This document shows, piece after piece, positions 1-10,490 of a stretch of 64,000 nt of DNA. The notes under the pieces were generated by a model, which had not been told where the DNA came from, did not search any database, and saw only the letters and a list, made by a program, of their open reading frames with translations. A program made the translations under genes and the position numbers. The DNA comes from Rotaria sordida. Taxonomy: Eukaryota; Rotifera; Eurotatoria; Philodinida; Philodinidae. The stretch spans positions 62,001-126,000 of the forward strand of contig CAJNOL010000163.1 in assembly GCA_905250125.1 (NCBI GenBank), written 5' to 3'. How positions within the stretch are numbered: the first letter of the stretch is position 1; each line of letters begins with the position of its first letter.

Positions 1-358
1 AACTTAATTAAGAATCAGGTCTTGCAATACTGAGAAAACAACACACCTTAGATAATTGAAAATAATTCATTATTATGCATTAAGATAAGAAAAATTTTTT
101 GTAATTTTATGCGACCTCTACGCGACATTTTTCTTATATCTTTAATCGTGGATCCGTCGCTCAAAGACTATGAAGACAGTAATGCTACACAAAGAATCTT
201 CAGAATCTGTTAAAAAATATTAAAAAAAATACAATGTGTTTTATAATATGTACAACAATGCGGACTATAAATAGTTTAATTTTTGAAATTATTCATATAA
301 TAAAAAATCTAATAAAACATAAACCAATGAAAATCTTTTTTTTTTTTCATATTTCTAG
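1..358 (+). other. Intron (3' part) upstream of the GPCR exon
   Basis: AT-rich DNA without a convincing coding segment. It ends in a polypyrimidine run and a TTTCTAG acceptor at 352-358, directly before the GPCR exon. I read it as the 3' end of the intron preceding that exon. Earlier exons of the gene lie left of the window. Confidence 0.55.
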
Positions 359-1192
359 GTCATTGTTTATACAGTTGCAGCTTTAAGTATTGAACGTTAT
401 ATAGATGCACGTTCAATTTTTCCAGCAAAATATCGTACATTAATTATATTTGGATTAATAGTTCTTATATGGGCACTTGGTCTTTGTTTAGCATATCCAT
501 TTATTTTTTATACTTTTCTTGAGGACAGTACTAAGAATATTAATATTAGTAATAAAAATTCGTCAATTACACCAATATTTTCATGTGAATCAAGGCTAAC
601 AGAAAGGCTATTATTTATTCATGAAATAATTCTATATGTCATTGCTTTTATAATACCTTATTCAATAATTGTTTTATTTTCATTAAAATTACTCAAATTT
701 TTACGTACTTGGATAAAACGTAAAGTACAATTAACAAATTCAAGTATAGCAAAAAAACGAACACGTGGTGTTAAACTTGTTTTATGTATTGTTTTATCAT
801 TTCTTATATGTTTTACACCATTTTGGACATTTAAATTTTATACACGTTTTATTGTTGATGAAAAAGTTGTACCACGATCATTATTACAACGTATTTTATC
901 TTATATACATTTACTTGTTGTTTTATTAAATCATTTTGAAGGAATACTTAATCCATTATTTTTTATTGTATTAACTGAACGTTTTTGTTTAGCATTTTCA
1001 AAACATCGACAACGTCAAACAAGATTTTTTGGTACAAGATCATCTGTTACTATATTTAGTGGAGGTAAAAAATCAACAAAATTATCATTAGTATCAACAG
1101 CAACAGCAAGAAATACAGAAATTAATGGTCTTTTACTATTAAATAATAATCGATTGGAAGATAATGATCAAATACCAACAGTTGTTCCATGA
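359..1192 (+). CDS. Rhodopsin-like (class A) GPCR, 3' exon only
   Basis: Last exon of a class A G-protein-coupled receptor, 277 codons plus stop, entered in phase 0 after an AG acceptor. It starts at the cytoplasmic end of TM3 with ALSIERYIDA (an ERY version of DRY). TM4 (IFGLIVLIWALGL), TM5 (LYVIAFIIPYSIIVLF), TM6 (LICFTPFW, a variant of CWxP) and TM7 ending NPLFF (in place of NPxxY) follow. The tail is Ser/Thr-rich and ends DQIPTVVP. The residues resemble invertebrate peptide receptors, but the ligand cannot be told from the sequence. TM1 to TM3 and the N-terminus are outside the window, so the gene is partial. The exon contains no methionine, so simple ATG-based ORF finding misses it. Confidence 0.82.
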   Translation, partial: VIVYTVAALSIERYIDARSIFPAKYRTLIIFGLIVLIWALGLCLAYPFIFYTFLEDSTKNINISNKNSSITPIFSCESRLTERLLFIHEIILYVIAFIIPYSIIVLFSLKLLKFLRTWIKRKVQLTNSSIAKKRTRGVKLVLCIVLSFLICFTPFWTFKFYTRFIVDEKVVPRSLLQRILSYIHLLVVLLNHFEGILNPLFFIVLTERFCLAFSKHRQRQTRFFGTRSSVTIFSGGKKSTKLSLVSTATARNTEINGLLLLNNNRLEDNDQIPTVVP

Positions 1193-1794
1193 TTTTAAAT
1201 ATTTTTCAATACAAACAAAAAATAAACAAACAATTATAAATATATTATTTTATTTATTCAATACTTAAAATGATTTGATAATCGAAATAAAAAAAAAAGA
1301 ATATCTATGTCCTGTGAAGTAAATATAATTATGTGAATGAAACATAAAACATTCCAGTTATAAATTAAAATATTTGAAATACACTGATATTAACGTATTA
1401 ATCTATATTTAGATTGTATTTATTTTGTCGTTCATGTTAATAATATATCTTATCAATATCAAAAGTGTCTTTTGTTATGCATGAAATTTCATTTTAATTG
1501 AAATGATTAATATTTATAGAAATAATAAATGAAATCAGTGTTGTTCATATGTCGTAAATAATTTCAAAAACAAAAAAGAAAAGCATAATATAATAAAACT
1601 TTGCTGTTCAATAAAGTGAAATAAGAAGAAAAAAAACAAAGAGTTTATTTCAAAAAATGAGCAAAAATGAATGGAATAATATATGAAGAGCAAAATAGTC
1701 ATCATATAGTCAATTATCATACACATTACGCAATTTAGAAAAAAAATTCTAAAGCATGCTGACAGAGATTAAATCTTCTGGAAGAAAGAATATC
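1193..1794. other. Intergenic, 3' flank of the GPCR gene
   Basis: AT-rich with A-runs soon after the GPCR stop (around 1280-1300) that could serve polyadenylation. No coding signal or structural RNA seen. Confidence 0.5.
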
Positions 1795-2440
1795 ATCAAA
1801 TGAAATTGTAAATCTGCCATTCCCTAAGTTACAAGTTCAATAAGTTAGAAAAAGTAGAGCATGCAATTCTGCACATTTCTGTGTATTTATTTATTTTTTT
1901 CGTTGAATGCAAAAGAATTTTCGAGGACTAAATAGTTCTAGAGGATCTACCATTTTTGAGTGTTTTGGATAATAACTATAGAAGCCATAATTTTTTTTTT
2001 GTAAACTTAATATGACAAATAATAATGAAGGTTGATATGATTTTTCATGTTCTACAAAATAACATATTGATTATATTTATCAATTAGTCTGTAGAAGGTC
2101 AGACAGGTATAATATTATACCTGTCTGATCCTCTACAGACTAATGGATAAATATAATCAATATTTTATTTTGTAGAACATGAAAAATCATATCAATCTTC
2201 ATTATTATTTGTCATATTAAGTTTACAAAAAAAAACTATGGCTTCTATAGTTATTATCCAAAACACTCAAAAATGGTAGATCCTCTAGGACTATTTAGTC
2301 CTCGAAAATTGTTTTTTACATTCAACGAAAAAATATTAATATACCAAAGTATGCAAAATTGCATGCTCTATTTTTCTGACCAATTGAACTTGTAACTTAT
2401 GGAGAGGCAGATTTACAAGCTTATCTGGTGGTATCTTGTA
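1795..2440. repeat. Long foldback (inverted) repeat, about 2 x 320 bp
   Basis: Two arms of about 320 bp are near-perfect reverse complements, meeting without a spacer at about 2113. The centre, 2101-2126, is a perfect palindrome (AGACAGGTATAAT and its complement). Landmarks mirror each other: GTCTGTAGA near 2090 against TCTACAGAC near 2137; ATCTACCATTTTTGAGTG near 1948 against CACTCAAAAATGGTAGAT near 2265. Similarity fades beyond 1795 and 2440. I saw no transposase and no clear target-site duplication. It is most likely a non-autonomous foldback element or a head-to-head duplicated repeat. Confidence 0.85.
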
Positions 2441-3666
2441 TTCAATCAAAATAAAGATGATCCAACTAATTGACTGCAAAATGTGAAATAGTAAATGTTT
2501 ATTTACATAATCGATATCATGTTTATTTACATGGTCGATATCATGTTTATTGAATAGATGAAGTGAAGAAAAAGAAATGAATACTTAAAAAAAGATATAT
2601 CAATAGTGAATAGGATGTAGATGTGAGTATGGGTGTGGACATAAGTATTCCCTCTACATTCACACTCATACTCACACCAACGTCCTGATTGTCATCTGAT
2701 GCTCAACACTCTTAGATAGGCATCTCTTTTCGAGTGGAATACTTCCTTCATTATTTTATGTTATGATGATACAACAATTAATAAGAAATTCTTTTTTAAA
2801 TCAACATCAGAAATTTTTCAGCAGTTGAAAATCATGTATTGTCAGTTATTGCATAACAGTTTCACATTTATACATTTTTAAAGTCAACTACTTGACTTTT
2901 CAATTAACAGATCAACTAGTTGCATTTTACAGGCAATTCAGACATATATATATATATATATATATATAAACATGTTGATTATATAGATAGAAGCTTGCAG
3001 AGCTCTTACGATTATTACAAAGTCTGAAGAATATTCCAAGTTTTTTGAAAATCAAATTTGATTAGAGCGAAAACAAAAATTTACTGTATACTTCATTCAT
3101 GATTAAAAAACAATTGTTAAACAATAGAATATCTAATTTGAGCATGATTTCTTCAATAACTGTATCTTTTCGGTGAATTCATGGAATGTTGTTGAGACAC
3201 GCGAGATCCGTAACTACAACAAAAAAAACATGGTATTTATTTTTATATCTTGATAAAGGTAAAGATGACCTTTGCCTTGGTTTTTTCCTCATTTCATGAC
3301 TCAATCTCAATTTATTTTTTTGTTTTTTTATTTGATTTCTTTTTCTTTCTTCACTCTTCTTATACGACATAAACACTTCATGCGTCATATAAGGCATGAT
3401 TCAACTTGGCAAAAGACGAAAAATCATGCACGTATTTAATGCTTTCTTTTGAGTAATGTGTCGCTGAAAATTCGCCATCATTGAGAGTAAAGAGAACCTT
3501 GATGGAAGAAGAACGGAATTATAAATCTAGTCGTCATTTTCTTTTTTATTCATTCTCTTCCCATTTCGTTTCGAAGTAACACAGCATTATAAGAGCATTC
3601 GGTGTCATACAAAGTAAAACGGCTGCTATTGTTGACGCTTTTAACAACATAACGTATTTACCTCAT
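2441..3666. other. Intergenic region upstream of the ART-like/TPR gene
   Basis: Non-coding, AT-rich. It holds a short tandem repeat (2495-2551), an imperfect hairpin of GTGAGTAT-like units around 2617-2682, and a TA microsatellite at about 2945-2968. The last few hundred bases (3420-3660) are less A/T-biased and probably include the promoter and 5' UTR of the gene at 3667. No specific promoter element recognised. Confidence 0.45.
2495..2551. repeat. 24-bp tandem repeat, 2.4 copies
   Basis: The unit ATGTTTATTTACATAATCGA plus TATC occurs at 2495-2518 and, with one or two changes, at 2519-2542, followed by nine bases of a third copy. Confidence 0.75.
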
Positions 3667-5541
3667 ATGGGCAACAAAAATGATAAGTTAGAAAAATCAA
3701 GATTACACGACATAAATAATAATTTATTAAATACAGATATCTATGATACAAGTTGGATTGAAGCATTTGAAAAATCATTTAGTTTTGTTTGGTGTGATGC
3801 ATCAATTGGTACACAAAATACTGTCGATGATGATAAAAATACTATAACGCAATTAGCACGCATTATAAATCAAAATCGACAACTTGTACATACATTTAAT
3901 GAATTAGATGCTTGTCGAGAATTTATTACACATGTTGATAATGTATGTCTGATTATATCAGGTACAATGGGTGAAGAACTTGTACCATTAATTCATAATC
4001 TTGAACAAATACATTCTATATATATATTTTGTTTCAATAGAGAAAAACATCTTTTATGGTCATCACCTTATCGAAAAGTACGAGGAGTATTTAATAATAT
4101 AAATGATATATGTGAATCATTAAAATCTTATGTTAGTACACAATCATTACTTGAATATGATCGATTACAATTTGATGTTATTAGTAATGAAATAAATTCA
4201 TTAACCACAAATGAAGATCAACTACGTTTAATCTATTCGAAATTAAATAGAATTATTTTATTTAATATGGATTCATCTGATCATGGTAAACAACATATGA
4301 TTAATTATTGTCGAGATCAATATAAAACTGAAAATCAAATAGAATTAATAAATGATTTTGAACAAAATTATTCTAAACATAGTCCTATATGGTGGTATAC
4401 AAAAAATTATTTTTTTCAAGGTATTATTAATCGTGCATTACGTACACATGATTTATATGCATTATGTTCAATGCATCGATATATAAAAGATTTAGATTTA
4501 AAAGTTTTACAAGTAAATGAAAGTAAGCAAACAACAACAACAACTAGTTCATTAAATCTTTATTTTGGTCAATTTTTATTAAAATCTGATTTTGATGAAA
4601 TAAAACAAAATGTTGGTGGATTAATGTGTATTAATCAATGTGTATCTGCAAATTCTGAATTAAGTATTGCTCTTATGTATATTGAACAACAACAAAAATT
4701 AATATCAAATACTAATATAATTCGTGTAATTTTTCAAATACATATTGATCGTACAAAAGAATCTATTGTTTCATATGCTAATATTGGTTTTGTAAGTCAA
4801 TTTGTTCATGAAAAAGAATATCTTATATCAATGTTAAGTGTATATCGTATTAATAAAATTGAAAAACTTCTTGGTGTATCATCAGCATGGTTAATACAAA
4901 TAACATTAATTGATAAAAATGATAAACAATATAATAATTTAATACAATGTATAAATGAATATAGATTAGAAAAAATGAATTTAACAGAAATTGGTTATAC
5001 AATTTGGAATCGTTTAAATCTATTTAAATCAACTAATAAATTATTTAAACAAGTATTATATAATAATCCACAAGAACTTCGAGAAATTATTTTACATTAT
5101 AATATGGGTATTATTTATGATAGTTTATGTCAATATGAAAAATCATTAAATGAATATCGAAAAGTATTACATATTGCACGAGAATATATACCAAGTTGTT
5201 ATCAAAAAGATGATTTATGTTTAGTATCATTATTTTCAAATATGGCAGCAGTTTTTGAACAACAAAATCATTTTAGTGATGCATTTACACATGCATTTCG
5301 TGCATTAGAAATTGTTCTTAGGATTCAAGATGATTCAATATTAAAAAAAGAACTTGAAAGTTCATGTTATTATAATCTTGGTTTAATACATGATCAAGAA
5401 GAAAAATTATCTGAAGCAAAAAATTTTTATGAACAAGCATTAAGAATTCGACAAGAATATTTACCATTAGGCCATTTAGATGTAACTATTTTACAAAAAC
5501 TTATTACTTCACTTACAGAAAATCGAAATACTTCATTTTAA
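3667..5541 (+). CDS. ADP-ribosyltransferase-like/TPR protein, intronless
   Basis: A 624-aa single-exon protein in a family expanded in bdelloid rotifers. Residues 30-170 form an N-terminal domain with a conserved LIISGTMGEELVP core (my recollection of the family; no named fold). About 240-400 resembles an R-S-E class arginine-specific mono-ADP-ribosyltransferase. Motif I should be YRGQ but reads YFGQ (299-302), so the arginine is Phe300. Motif II, normally STS, reads SANS from Ser327. Motif III, the E-x-E loop, is intact as EKE (Glu382, Glu384). About 470-610 holds three TPRs (HYNMGIIYDS, FSNMAAVFEQ, YYNLGLIHDQ). There is no signal peptide, so it is probably cytosolic. Loss of the NAD-contacting arginine suggests weak or absent transferase activity; scaffold or decoy roles are inference. 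The lack of introns contrasts with the neighbouring genes. Confidence 0.8.
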   Translation: MGNKNDKLEKSRLHDINNNLLNTDIYDTSWIEAFEKSFSFVWCDASIGTQNTVDDDKNTITQLARIINQNRQLVHTFNELDACREFITHVDNVCLIISGTMGEELVPLIHNLEQIHSIYIFCFNREKHLLWSSPYRKVRGVFNNINDICESLKSYVSTQSLLEYDRLQFDVISNEINSLTTNEDQLRLIYSKLNRIILFNMDSSDHGKQHMINYCRDQYKTENQIELINDFEQNYSKHSPIWWYTKNYFFQGIINRALRTHDLYALCSMHRYIKDLDLKVLQVNESKQTTTTTSSLNLYFGQFLLKSDFDEIKQNVGGLMCINQCVSANSELSIALMYIEQQQKLISNTNIIRVIFQIHIDRTKESIVSYANIGFVSQFVHEKEYLISMLSVYRINKIEKLLGVSSAWLIQITLIDKNDKQYNNLIQCINEYRLEKMNLTEIGYTIWNRLNLFKSTNKLFKQVLYNNPQELREIILHYNMGIIYDSLCQYEKSLNEYRKVLHIAREYIPSCYQKDDLCLVSLFSNMAAVFEQQNHFSDAFTHAFRALEIVLRIQDDSILKKELESSCYYNLGLIHDQEEKLSEAKNFYEQALRIRQEYLPLGHLDVTILQKLITSLTENRNTSF

Positions 5542-5847
5542 TATAAATTAATATTTAATAATTATGAATGAATATTATTCATCTGGAAATTTCTTAATGT
5601 TTCAAAATATAAATTTCATTCGAAATATTTGATCAAATTTCTTTTTTTTCTTTTATCTGTAACGCAATGAACTCATTATATTGAGGATAAAAATGTGTGT
5701 TTATAAATTATAAAAAAAAAAACAGAAATGTGTTTTGTAGTTTTAAAATAAATGTATTTTGAATTTTTCTTAATAAAATATCTGAAAGAATTTACTATTG
5801 TTACATTGTGAATAAGCTAGATATTAGAAAAAAAAATCTATTGATTG

Positions 5848-5955
5848 AAACTTTTCTCTTTACAGTTATAAACAATTATTATACCTTTACTTCAGAAAGA
5901 ATAATAACTAAAAGGATAAAGATTGTTCATAGCTGTAAAGGAAAAGTGACGCTAG
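5848..5955. repeat. Imperfect inverted repeat (hairpin)
   Basis: CTTTACAGTTATAAACAAT (about 5859-5878) is mirrored by ATTGTTCATAGCTGTAAAG (about 5923-5941). The flanking bases also partly pair around a short central segment, CTTCAGAAAGAATAATAAC. Confidence 0.6.
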
Positions 5956-6650
5956 AATAACTTTAATTTCTCGTGGATCTATGTCGTTATATGTATTTTT
6001 ATTTAACAAAAAAAAAAAAAAAATATTTCGACTTTTTCTGTCGTGTTGGCAGTCCTGTCTAGCTTTCACCATACACTAAAAAAAAGACATAGTGTGATAC
6101 AGATCTTGAAAAGGATTTCCGGAATCTTTTTGTTTTTGTTCAATGTAGTTGAAGTCCCATTTATTCATAAATCAATTATCATAAAACATGCTCAAGAGGG
6201 AAGCAGTTGATTTTTTTAAAATTAATTTTAAATAAAAAAAACATAGTTGTTGATTTTTGTTTTTGTTTTTTTGAAGTAAAAAGCCAAGGGCAAACACTTG
6301 AATTTTTTTTTGTTTTTTTGTCTATTTGACCAAAACAAAAAAACAGTGAAGAAAGTCAGAAAAATCGAAAACGTCACTGTTTTTATAATTATTACGGTAA
6401 ACGTCGAATGTAAGTCTCATCGTCGAAACGAACATTATCGAAAAAAAAAAGATCGTCGAAATGAACATCATTGAAATAGAGGTCATCAATATAAACATCC
6501 GAATTTCTTCTAAATAAGCTTTTTGGTAAACTTTTATTCGACAATCTTTATTTCGACGATGTGACTTTCGGCGAAGAACATATATACTTTGAAGTACAAA
6601 GATAAAAATATGCACCCACTTCTCTCTCCTCACAGAATGTGCTAGATGTT

Positions 6651-6681
6651 ATTGATATACGATCACATATCGTATGTCAAT
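6651..6681. repeat. Short hairpin
   Basis: ATTGATATACGAT, a five-base loop (CACAT), then ATCGTATGTCAAT: a 13-bp stem with one mismatch. Function unknown. Confidence 0.6.
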
Positions 6682-7821
6682 AATGTCTCGTTATAATGCA
6701 TCAACTACTTCAGCATTGCATTGCTCGAGGATAAAATAAAAGGATGGTGAAGAAATGTGTTCAAAAATAGATAGAAAAAAGTAATCTTTCTATTATCAGC
6801 AACAGCAATTACATCGTGTTGCACATTTTAATCCCCCAGGCATTGCACTAACATGTTTTTTTTCAGATTAAAATTCTAATCTTTTTCTACAAAACTTTTT
6901 ATTTCAATCGATTAATCATTTTTGTATTGGATATATATATATATAACGTAAATTTAAAGAATGAAGTGGAATTTTCAGATCATCTTTTAATTATAAATTT
7001 GCAATTCGAATTGATCAATGATTAATAGAAACTAGAAATACGGTTGTTTTTTTGATAGGACTTAGCTGATTCAATATGAGTAGTTTATGTTTATTGTCAT
7101 TGAATATATTTGTCTTACTTCTTGAGATAGGATTTTATTAAGAAAAAATAATTTATTTATAATGTTAGTTCTAGTAAAAACAATGAGCATGTCAAATCAA
7201 TATGTCGACAATAAAAAATACAGTCCTTCTCATTAACAAGATATTCTCTGTCAGTTAGTTTTGCTTGACAATATCTTGCATTATTTAAAGCTTGTCTACT
7301 CCAACACTATCTCTCATTCATAGAATCATGGCACTTGATGTGTTTCTCATTTGAGATCATAGGCATTCAATTGAAATTTTATGATATAGCAAATTTGATA
7401 TGAATCGTTGGCGAATTAATATGTATCGCATTTGAAAAACTATTAATCACTGTTCTTGATCTATTATTTGAATTCTAAAATTTTCTGATTTCATCACAAT
7501 CGAACATCATTTTATCAAAATTCTAATCTTCTTTCGAATACGGTTTTTTTTTGTAACGACAATGATTAAACATGAAAGTGTACAAATAAAAACAAAATAA
7601 CAATTCAATTCCATCGAATATAAATTAAATTCATTCAAAGACGAGAATTCAATACTAATGACTATATAATTATTTATTGTGTCCATTTAAATATAAAATA
7701 ATTTTGAATAAAAACTAAGTAAAAAATTCCATTTTTTCTAAGTAATCTATTGAGAAGAATTCTAATTTTAAAAAGAAATTTTTGCTAAGTATTTAATTTT
7801 CTAGTCAATATATTGTATATA

Positions 7822-8733
7822 CCGGGTGTCACAAAAGTTTTGCAACGTTTTGTGTTTTGTATATAGCTCAGTTCAGACAAAGGATAAAATCTTGAATTTA
7901 ATTTTGGAAGAGATGCGCAATTTAATTCTCTACAAATTTATATTTAACTTAATTTAAAATAATAGACGTCAGCACTTTTATGGATCAAAAGGTATGATTA
8001 TGTGAATTGCGTCTACTTCCCACACATTTTTCTGACTATGCCGTGTTATAAACAGGCACTTAAAAAACTAATTATCAACAATACTATCGGATATCAATGA
8101 TCTTTTAGAATAAATTTTCTGCGTTCGATTACAATCTATTTGAACCTAATAAGAATGATCTGTTAGATATGTTTCTACAAAGACAGCATTCTTGGCAGCA
8201 TCCAGATTCTTCTGTCGTTTGAATTGTTTTATAAAAATGTTTTTTGAACTTCAAGTAGAAAGTGAAATCCGTTTCTTACAAAGTACTGCAAAAATTAACT
8301 CGGTTTGGTCAACGGTCACGTTTTTAAGAGGTACTTTTCTCGAAAACGATAATTGAGAGGAAATTTTGGGATTGTCACAATATTGCTTTGCGAAAAATTC
8401 TGTCTAATAGAAAGACTGAATGTTAATTACATTAGCGATCGACAGAATCTTTCGAGAGTCATCTGATAGTCTACTTTTTTTATAAGTGAAATATTCGTTC
8501 ACACGAAAAATAATAATTTAATAAAAACTGTGTAGGAAGTAAATGCAATTCATATAATCATACTTTTTGATCCATAAAAATGTTGACGTCTATTATTTTA
8601 AATTAAGCTAAATACAAATTTGTAGAGAATTAAATTGCGCATCTCTTCCAAAATTAAATTCAAGATTCCATCTTTTGTCTGAACTGAACTATATACAAAA
8701 CACAAAATGTTGCAAAACTTTTGTGACACCTAG
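7822..8733. mobile_element. TA-flanked MITE-like DNA transposon with 210-bp TIRs
   Basis: Terminal inverted repeats of about 210 bp (7822-8031 and 8523-8733) begin CCGGGTGTCACAAAAG and end CTTTTGTGACACCTAG. Both ends are flanked by TA, the target-site duplication of Tc1/mariner-type elements. The roughly 490-bp interior has no usable transposase reading frame. The arms match along their whole length with scattered substitutions and small indels, for example the mirrored pair AGAGATGCGCAATTTAATTC and GAATTAAATTGCGCATCTCT. Non-autonomous; the superfamily call rests on the TA flanks and GGTGTC-type ends only. Confidence 0.82.
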
Positions 8734-8830
8734 TATAGTTTGATGAACATATAAACGTTGTTCAATAAAAATACATAAATGTATTAGTAGAAAATTTAAA
8801 TACACAGTTATTGTATTAAGAGAGCTTTAG

Positions 8831-9155
8831 TTATTTGTCGTGGTCATCCTCATTTTGTTTGTTTTTTTCATCTAAAAATACATTCTTTGTTGTTGAAGGT
8901 AGTTTGCAAATATATTCTTTAAAAAAGTTTGGACAGTTACAAAATTTATTTTTCCATTCTGACGCATTGTCCGACAAAGTTACTTTCCATAATTCAAATT
9001 GAAGCTTTTACATTATCAAAAAAGCTTTTGTCTTTTACCAAATTAAATCTATGTCTAACTGTTGTCTTTCCTTGAATATCCTGCTGATTCATTACCATTT
9101 TGTCGTCAGATTCCGATGAGCTTTTATACTGTCGTATCTCTACAAAATTTGCCAT
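8831..9155 (-). pseudogene. Decayed SWIM zinc-finger / MULE-transposase-type fragment
   Basis: A minus-strand ATG at 9153-9155 opens a 53-codon frame (MANFVEIRQYKSSSESDDK...) that stops after NVKASI. Shifting frame there restores an uninterrupted stretch to a TAA at 8831: FELWKVTLSDNASEWKNKF, then CNCPNFFKEYICKLP. This resembles the SWIM zinc finger (CxCx6-8CxH) at the end of MULE-type transposases and domesticated relatives, but the final His is Leu. Frameshift, lost ligand and missing upstream domains indicate a dead fragment. An unrecognised intron is the alternative explanation for the frame change. Confidence 0.5.
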
Positions 9156-10013
9156 TGTTTGTAAGTTTGGAGTAAATTTCGAGCGCCAGATGTATATATA
9201 TATAGAGAGAGAGAGGGAGAGGGAGAGAGAAGAATAAGAAGAAGAGAACTCATTAGAAATTGATAGACACAGCGGGAAGAACTCGCCGGAAAACACCATA
9301 GGTTATATATAATCGGCACAGCAGGAGAGAGAGAGAAAATGTACCTGAACATGCTAAAAGATGATGTGTATGTATTCATGTATGACATCAGAATGAAAGA
9401 AAATAAAGATGAAACTCACGTATGTTATTGTGTTACATTAATACTAACTCAAGGAAACAGAGAAAATGTACAAGGTCAACTGACAATTGTTATCTTATCT
9501 TGTCTTAATCATGTTAACTTATCAAATTTGTTTTCTTAATTACAAACTCAGTTTATTAACTTAATAATAAAATGTTTTACTTGTATATTAATTATTAAAC
9601 TTAACAAAAACTTTAATTATTGAAAAATATTAATTTCATTGAGTATTTACAAAGTTTATTTAATATCCCAATTATTATTTATTGAGTATATACAAATTTT
9701 ATTTAGTATTTATATATTTTTTTATTTAGGAAAGAAATATTAGTCATTATTTATTTCATTTTTAATTAAGTGTAAAATTTATTATCAATGACTGATATAT
9801 ATATATATATATTGCATGCAAATACAAAATTTCACTCCTTCATACTGATTAAGAAAAGCATTGAATAGATTTTTTGTCTTTTGCTTTGTTTGTTCATATT
9901 TAAGGATCGTTCAATGTTTATTGTTTATGGAAAATGTGTTGATTATTTTTATAGTTTTTGTGATTTTCTTATTACATTAGTGAGAAAAAAAAGAAAACAT
10001 AGAATAATTAATT
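9156..10013. other. Intergenic region
   Basis: No supportable gene. It contains a purine-rich microsatellite (9193-9240), an AT-rich centre (9540-9800) and a TA repeat near 9797-9813. Short frames here look accidental. The part nearest 10013 is the 3' flank of the minus-strand neuropeptide gene. Confidence 0.5.
9193..9240. repeat. (TA)n-(GA)n microsatellite
   Basis: A TATATA run passes into GAGAGAGAGGGAGAGGGAGAG and then AAGAAGAAG, a simple-sequence stretch of about 48 bp. Confidence 0.8.
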
Positions 10014-10490
10014 TTATCCAAATCGTAAAAAGTCACCTTTCCGATTCAAACGAAGAAAATTGTTTGGATTTGATTGTTGACCACGTCGGCCAAAACGAAG
10101 AAATGCTCCTCCCTTATGGCTGGCACGATTAAGACGTGAAAACGAAGGATTTGAGCGGCCAAAACGAAGAAATGATCCTGATGATGGTGCTATTTGTCTA
10201 CCAAATCTTAAAAATGATGCTGCACGACGATTATAATTATTTTCTTCATCACTTTCACTATTGTTCGTCGATATATCATCAGGATCAAATGATGTTTCTA
10301 ATTGATGAAGAAGTTTTACTTGATCATTTGAACTCATATCAATTGCATCTTTGTTAAACAAAATAAATAAATCTATATATAATAATATCAAAATAAAAAT
10401 AAAGTATGAATACGTACTAGTTGATGCTATTGTTATCAATTGTATGCAAATCAGTGCCGAAAGAATAGTGAATAAATACATAATATTCAA
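10014..10490 (-). CDS. FLRFamide-type neuropeptide precursor
   Basis: A secreted peptide precursor. Met at 10490 begins a hydrophobic signal peptide (MNIMYLFTILSALICIQLIT). The 69-nt segment 10349-10417 has a GTACGTA donor and a TTTAACAAAG acceptor. It is a stop-free multiple of three, so it can be misread as coding. Removing it gives ...IAST-N-AIDMSS, a 135-aa precursor. An acidic spacer (SFDPDDISTNNSESDEENN) precedes the peptides: four end in FLRFG (AASFLRFG, QIAPSSGSFLRFG, ASHKGGAFLRFG, KGDFLRFG). Three of these are followed by Arg and the last directly by the stop codon, and each Gly is an amide donor. Two related units, SNPSFSRLN and GQQSNPNNFLRLN, end in Asn and would not be amidated. 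The expected role is signalling through RFamide-type GPCRs. Confidence 0.9.
   Translation of the reverse strand: MNIMYLFTILSALICIQLITIASTSTYSYFIFILILLYIDLFILFNKDAIDMSSNDQVKLLHQLETSFDPDDISTNNSESDEENNYNRRAASFLRFGRQIAPSSGSFLRFGRSNPSFSRLNRASHKGGAFLRFGRRGQQSNPNNFLRLNRKGDFLRFG

Larger units (their letters stand above)
5542..7821. other. Gene-poor intergenic region
   Basis: About 2.3 kb without a supportable gene. It contains hairpins at 5848-5955 and 6651-6681, poly-A/T runs (6008-6022) and a stretch with repeated CGTCGAAA-type motifs in both orientations (6395-6560). An antisense reading frame over 6322-6633 comes from that repetitive stretch and is not a credible gene. Confidence 0.5.

Noticed and set aside
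6322..6633. 103-codon minus-strand frame
   Set aside because: It arises from a stretch of repeated CGTCGAAA-type words; the peptide is compositionally odd with no domain, splice or start context.
10136..10357. Plus-strand frames over the neuropeptide gene
   Set aside because: Antisense shadows of the FLRFamide repeats, which give the real coding strand.
10349..10417. Second hydrophobic segment in the neuropeptide precursor
   Set aside because: The apparent membrane-like stretch YFIFILILLYIDLFILF is the translation of a short intron with good GT/AG sites.
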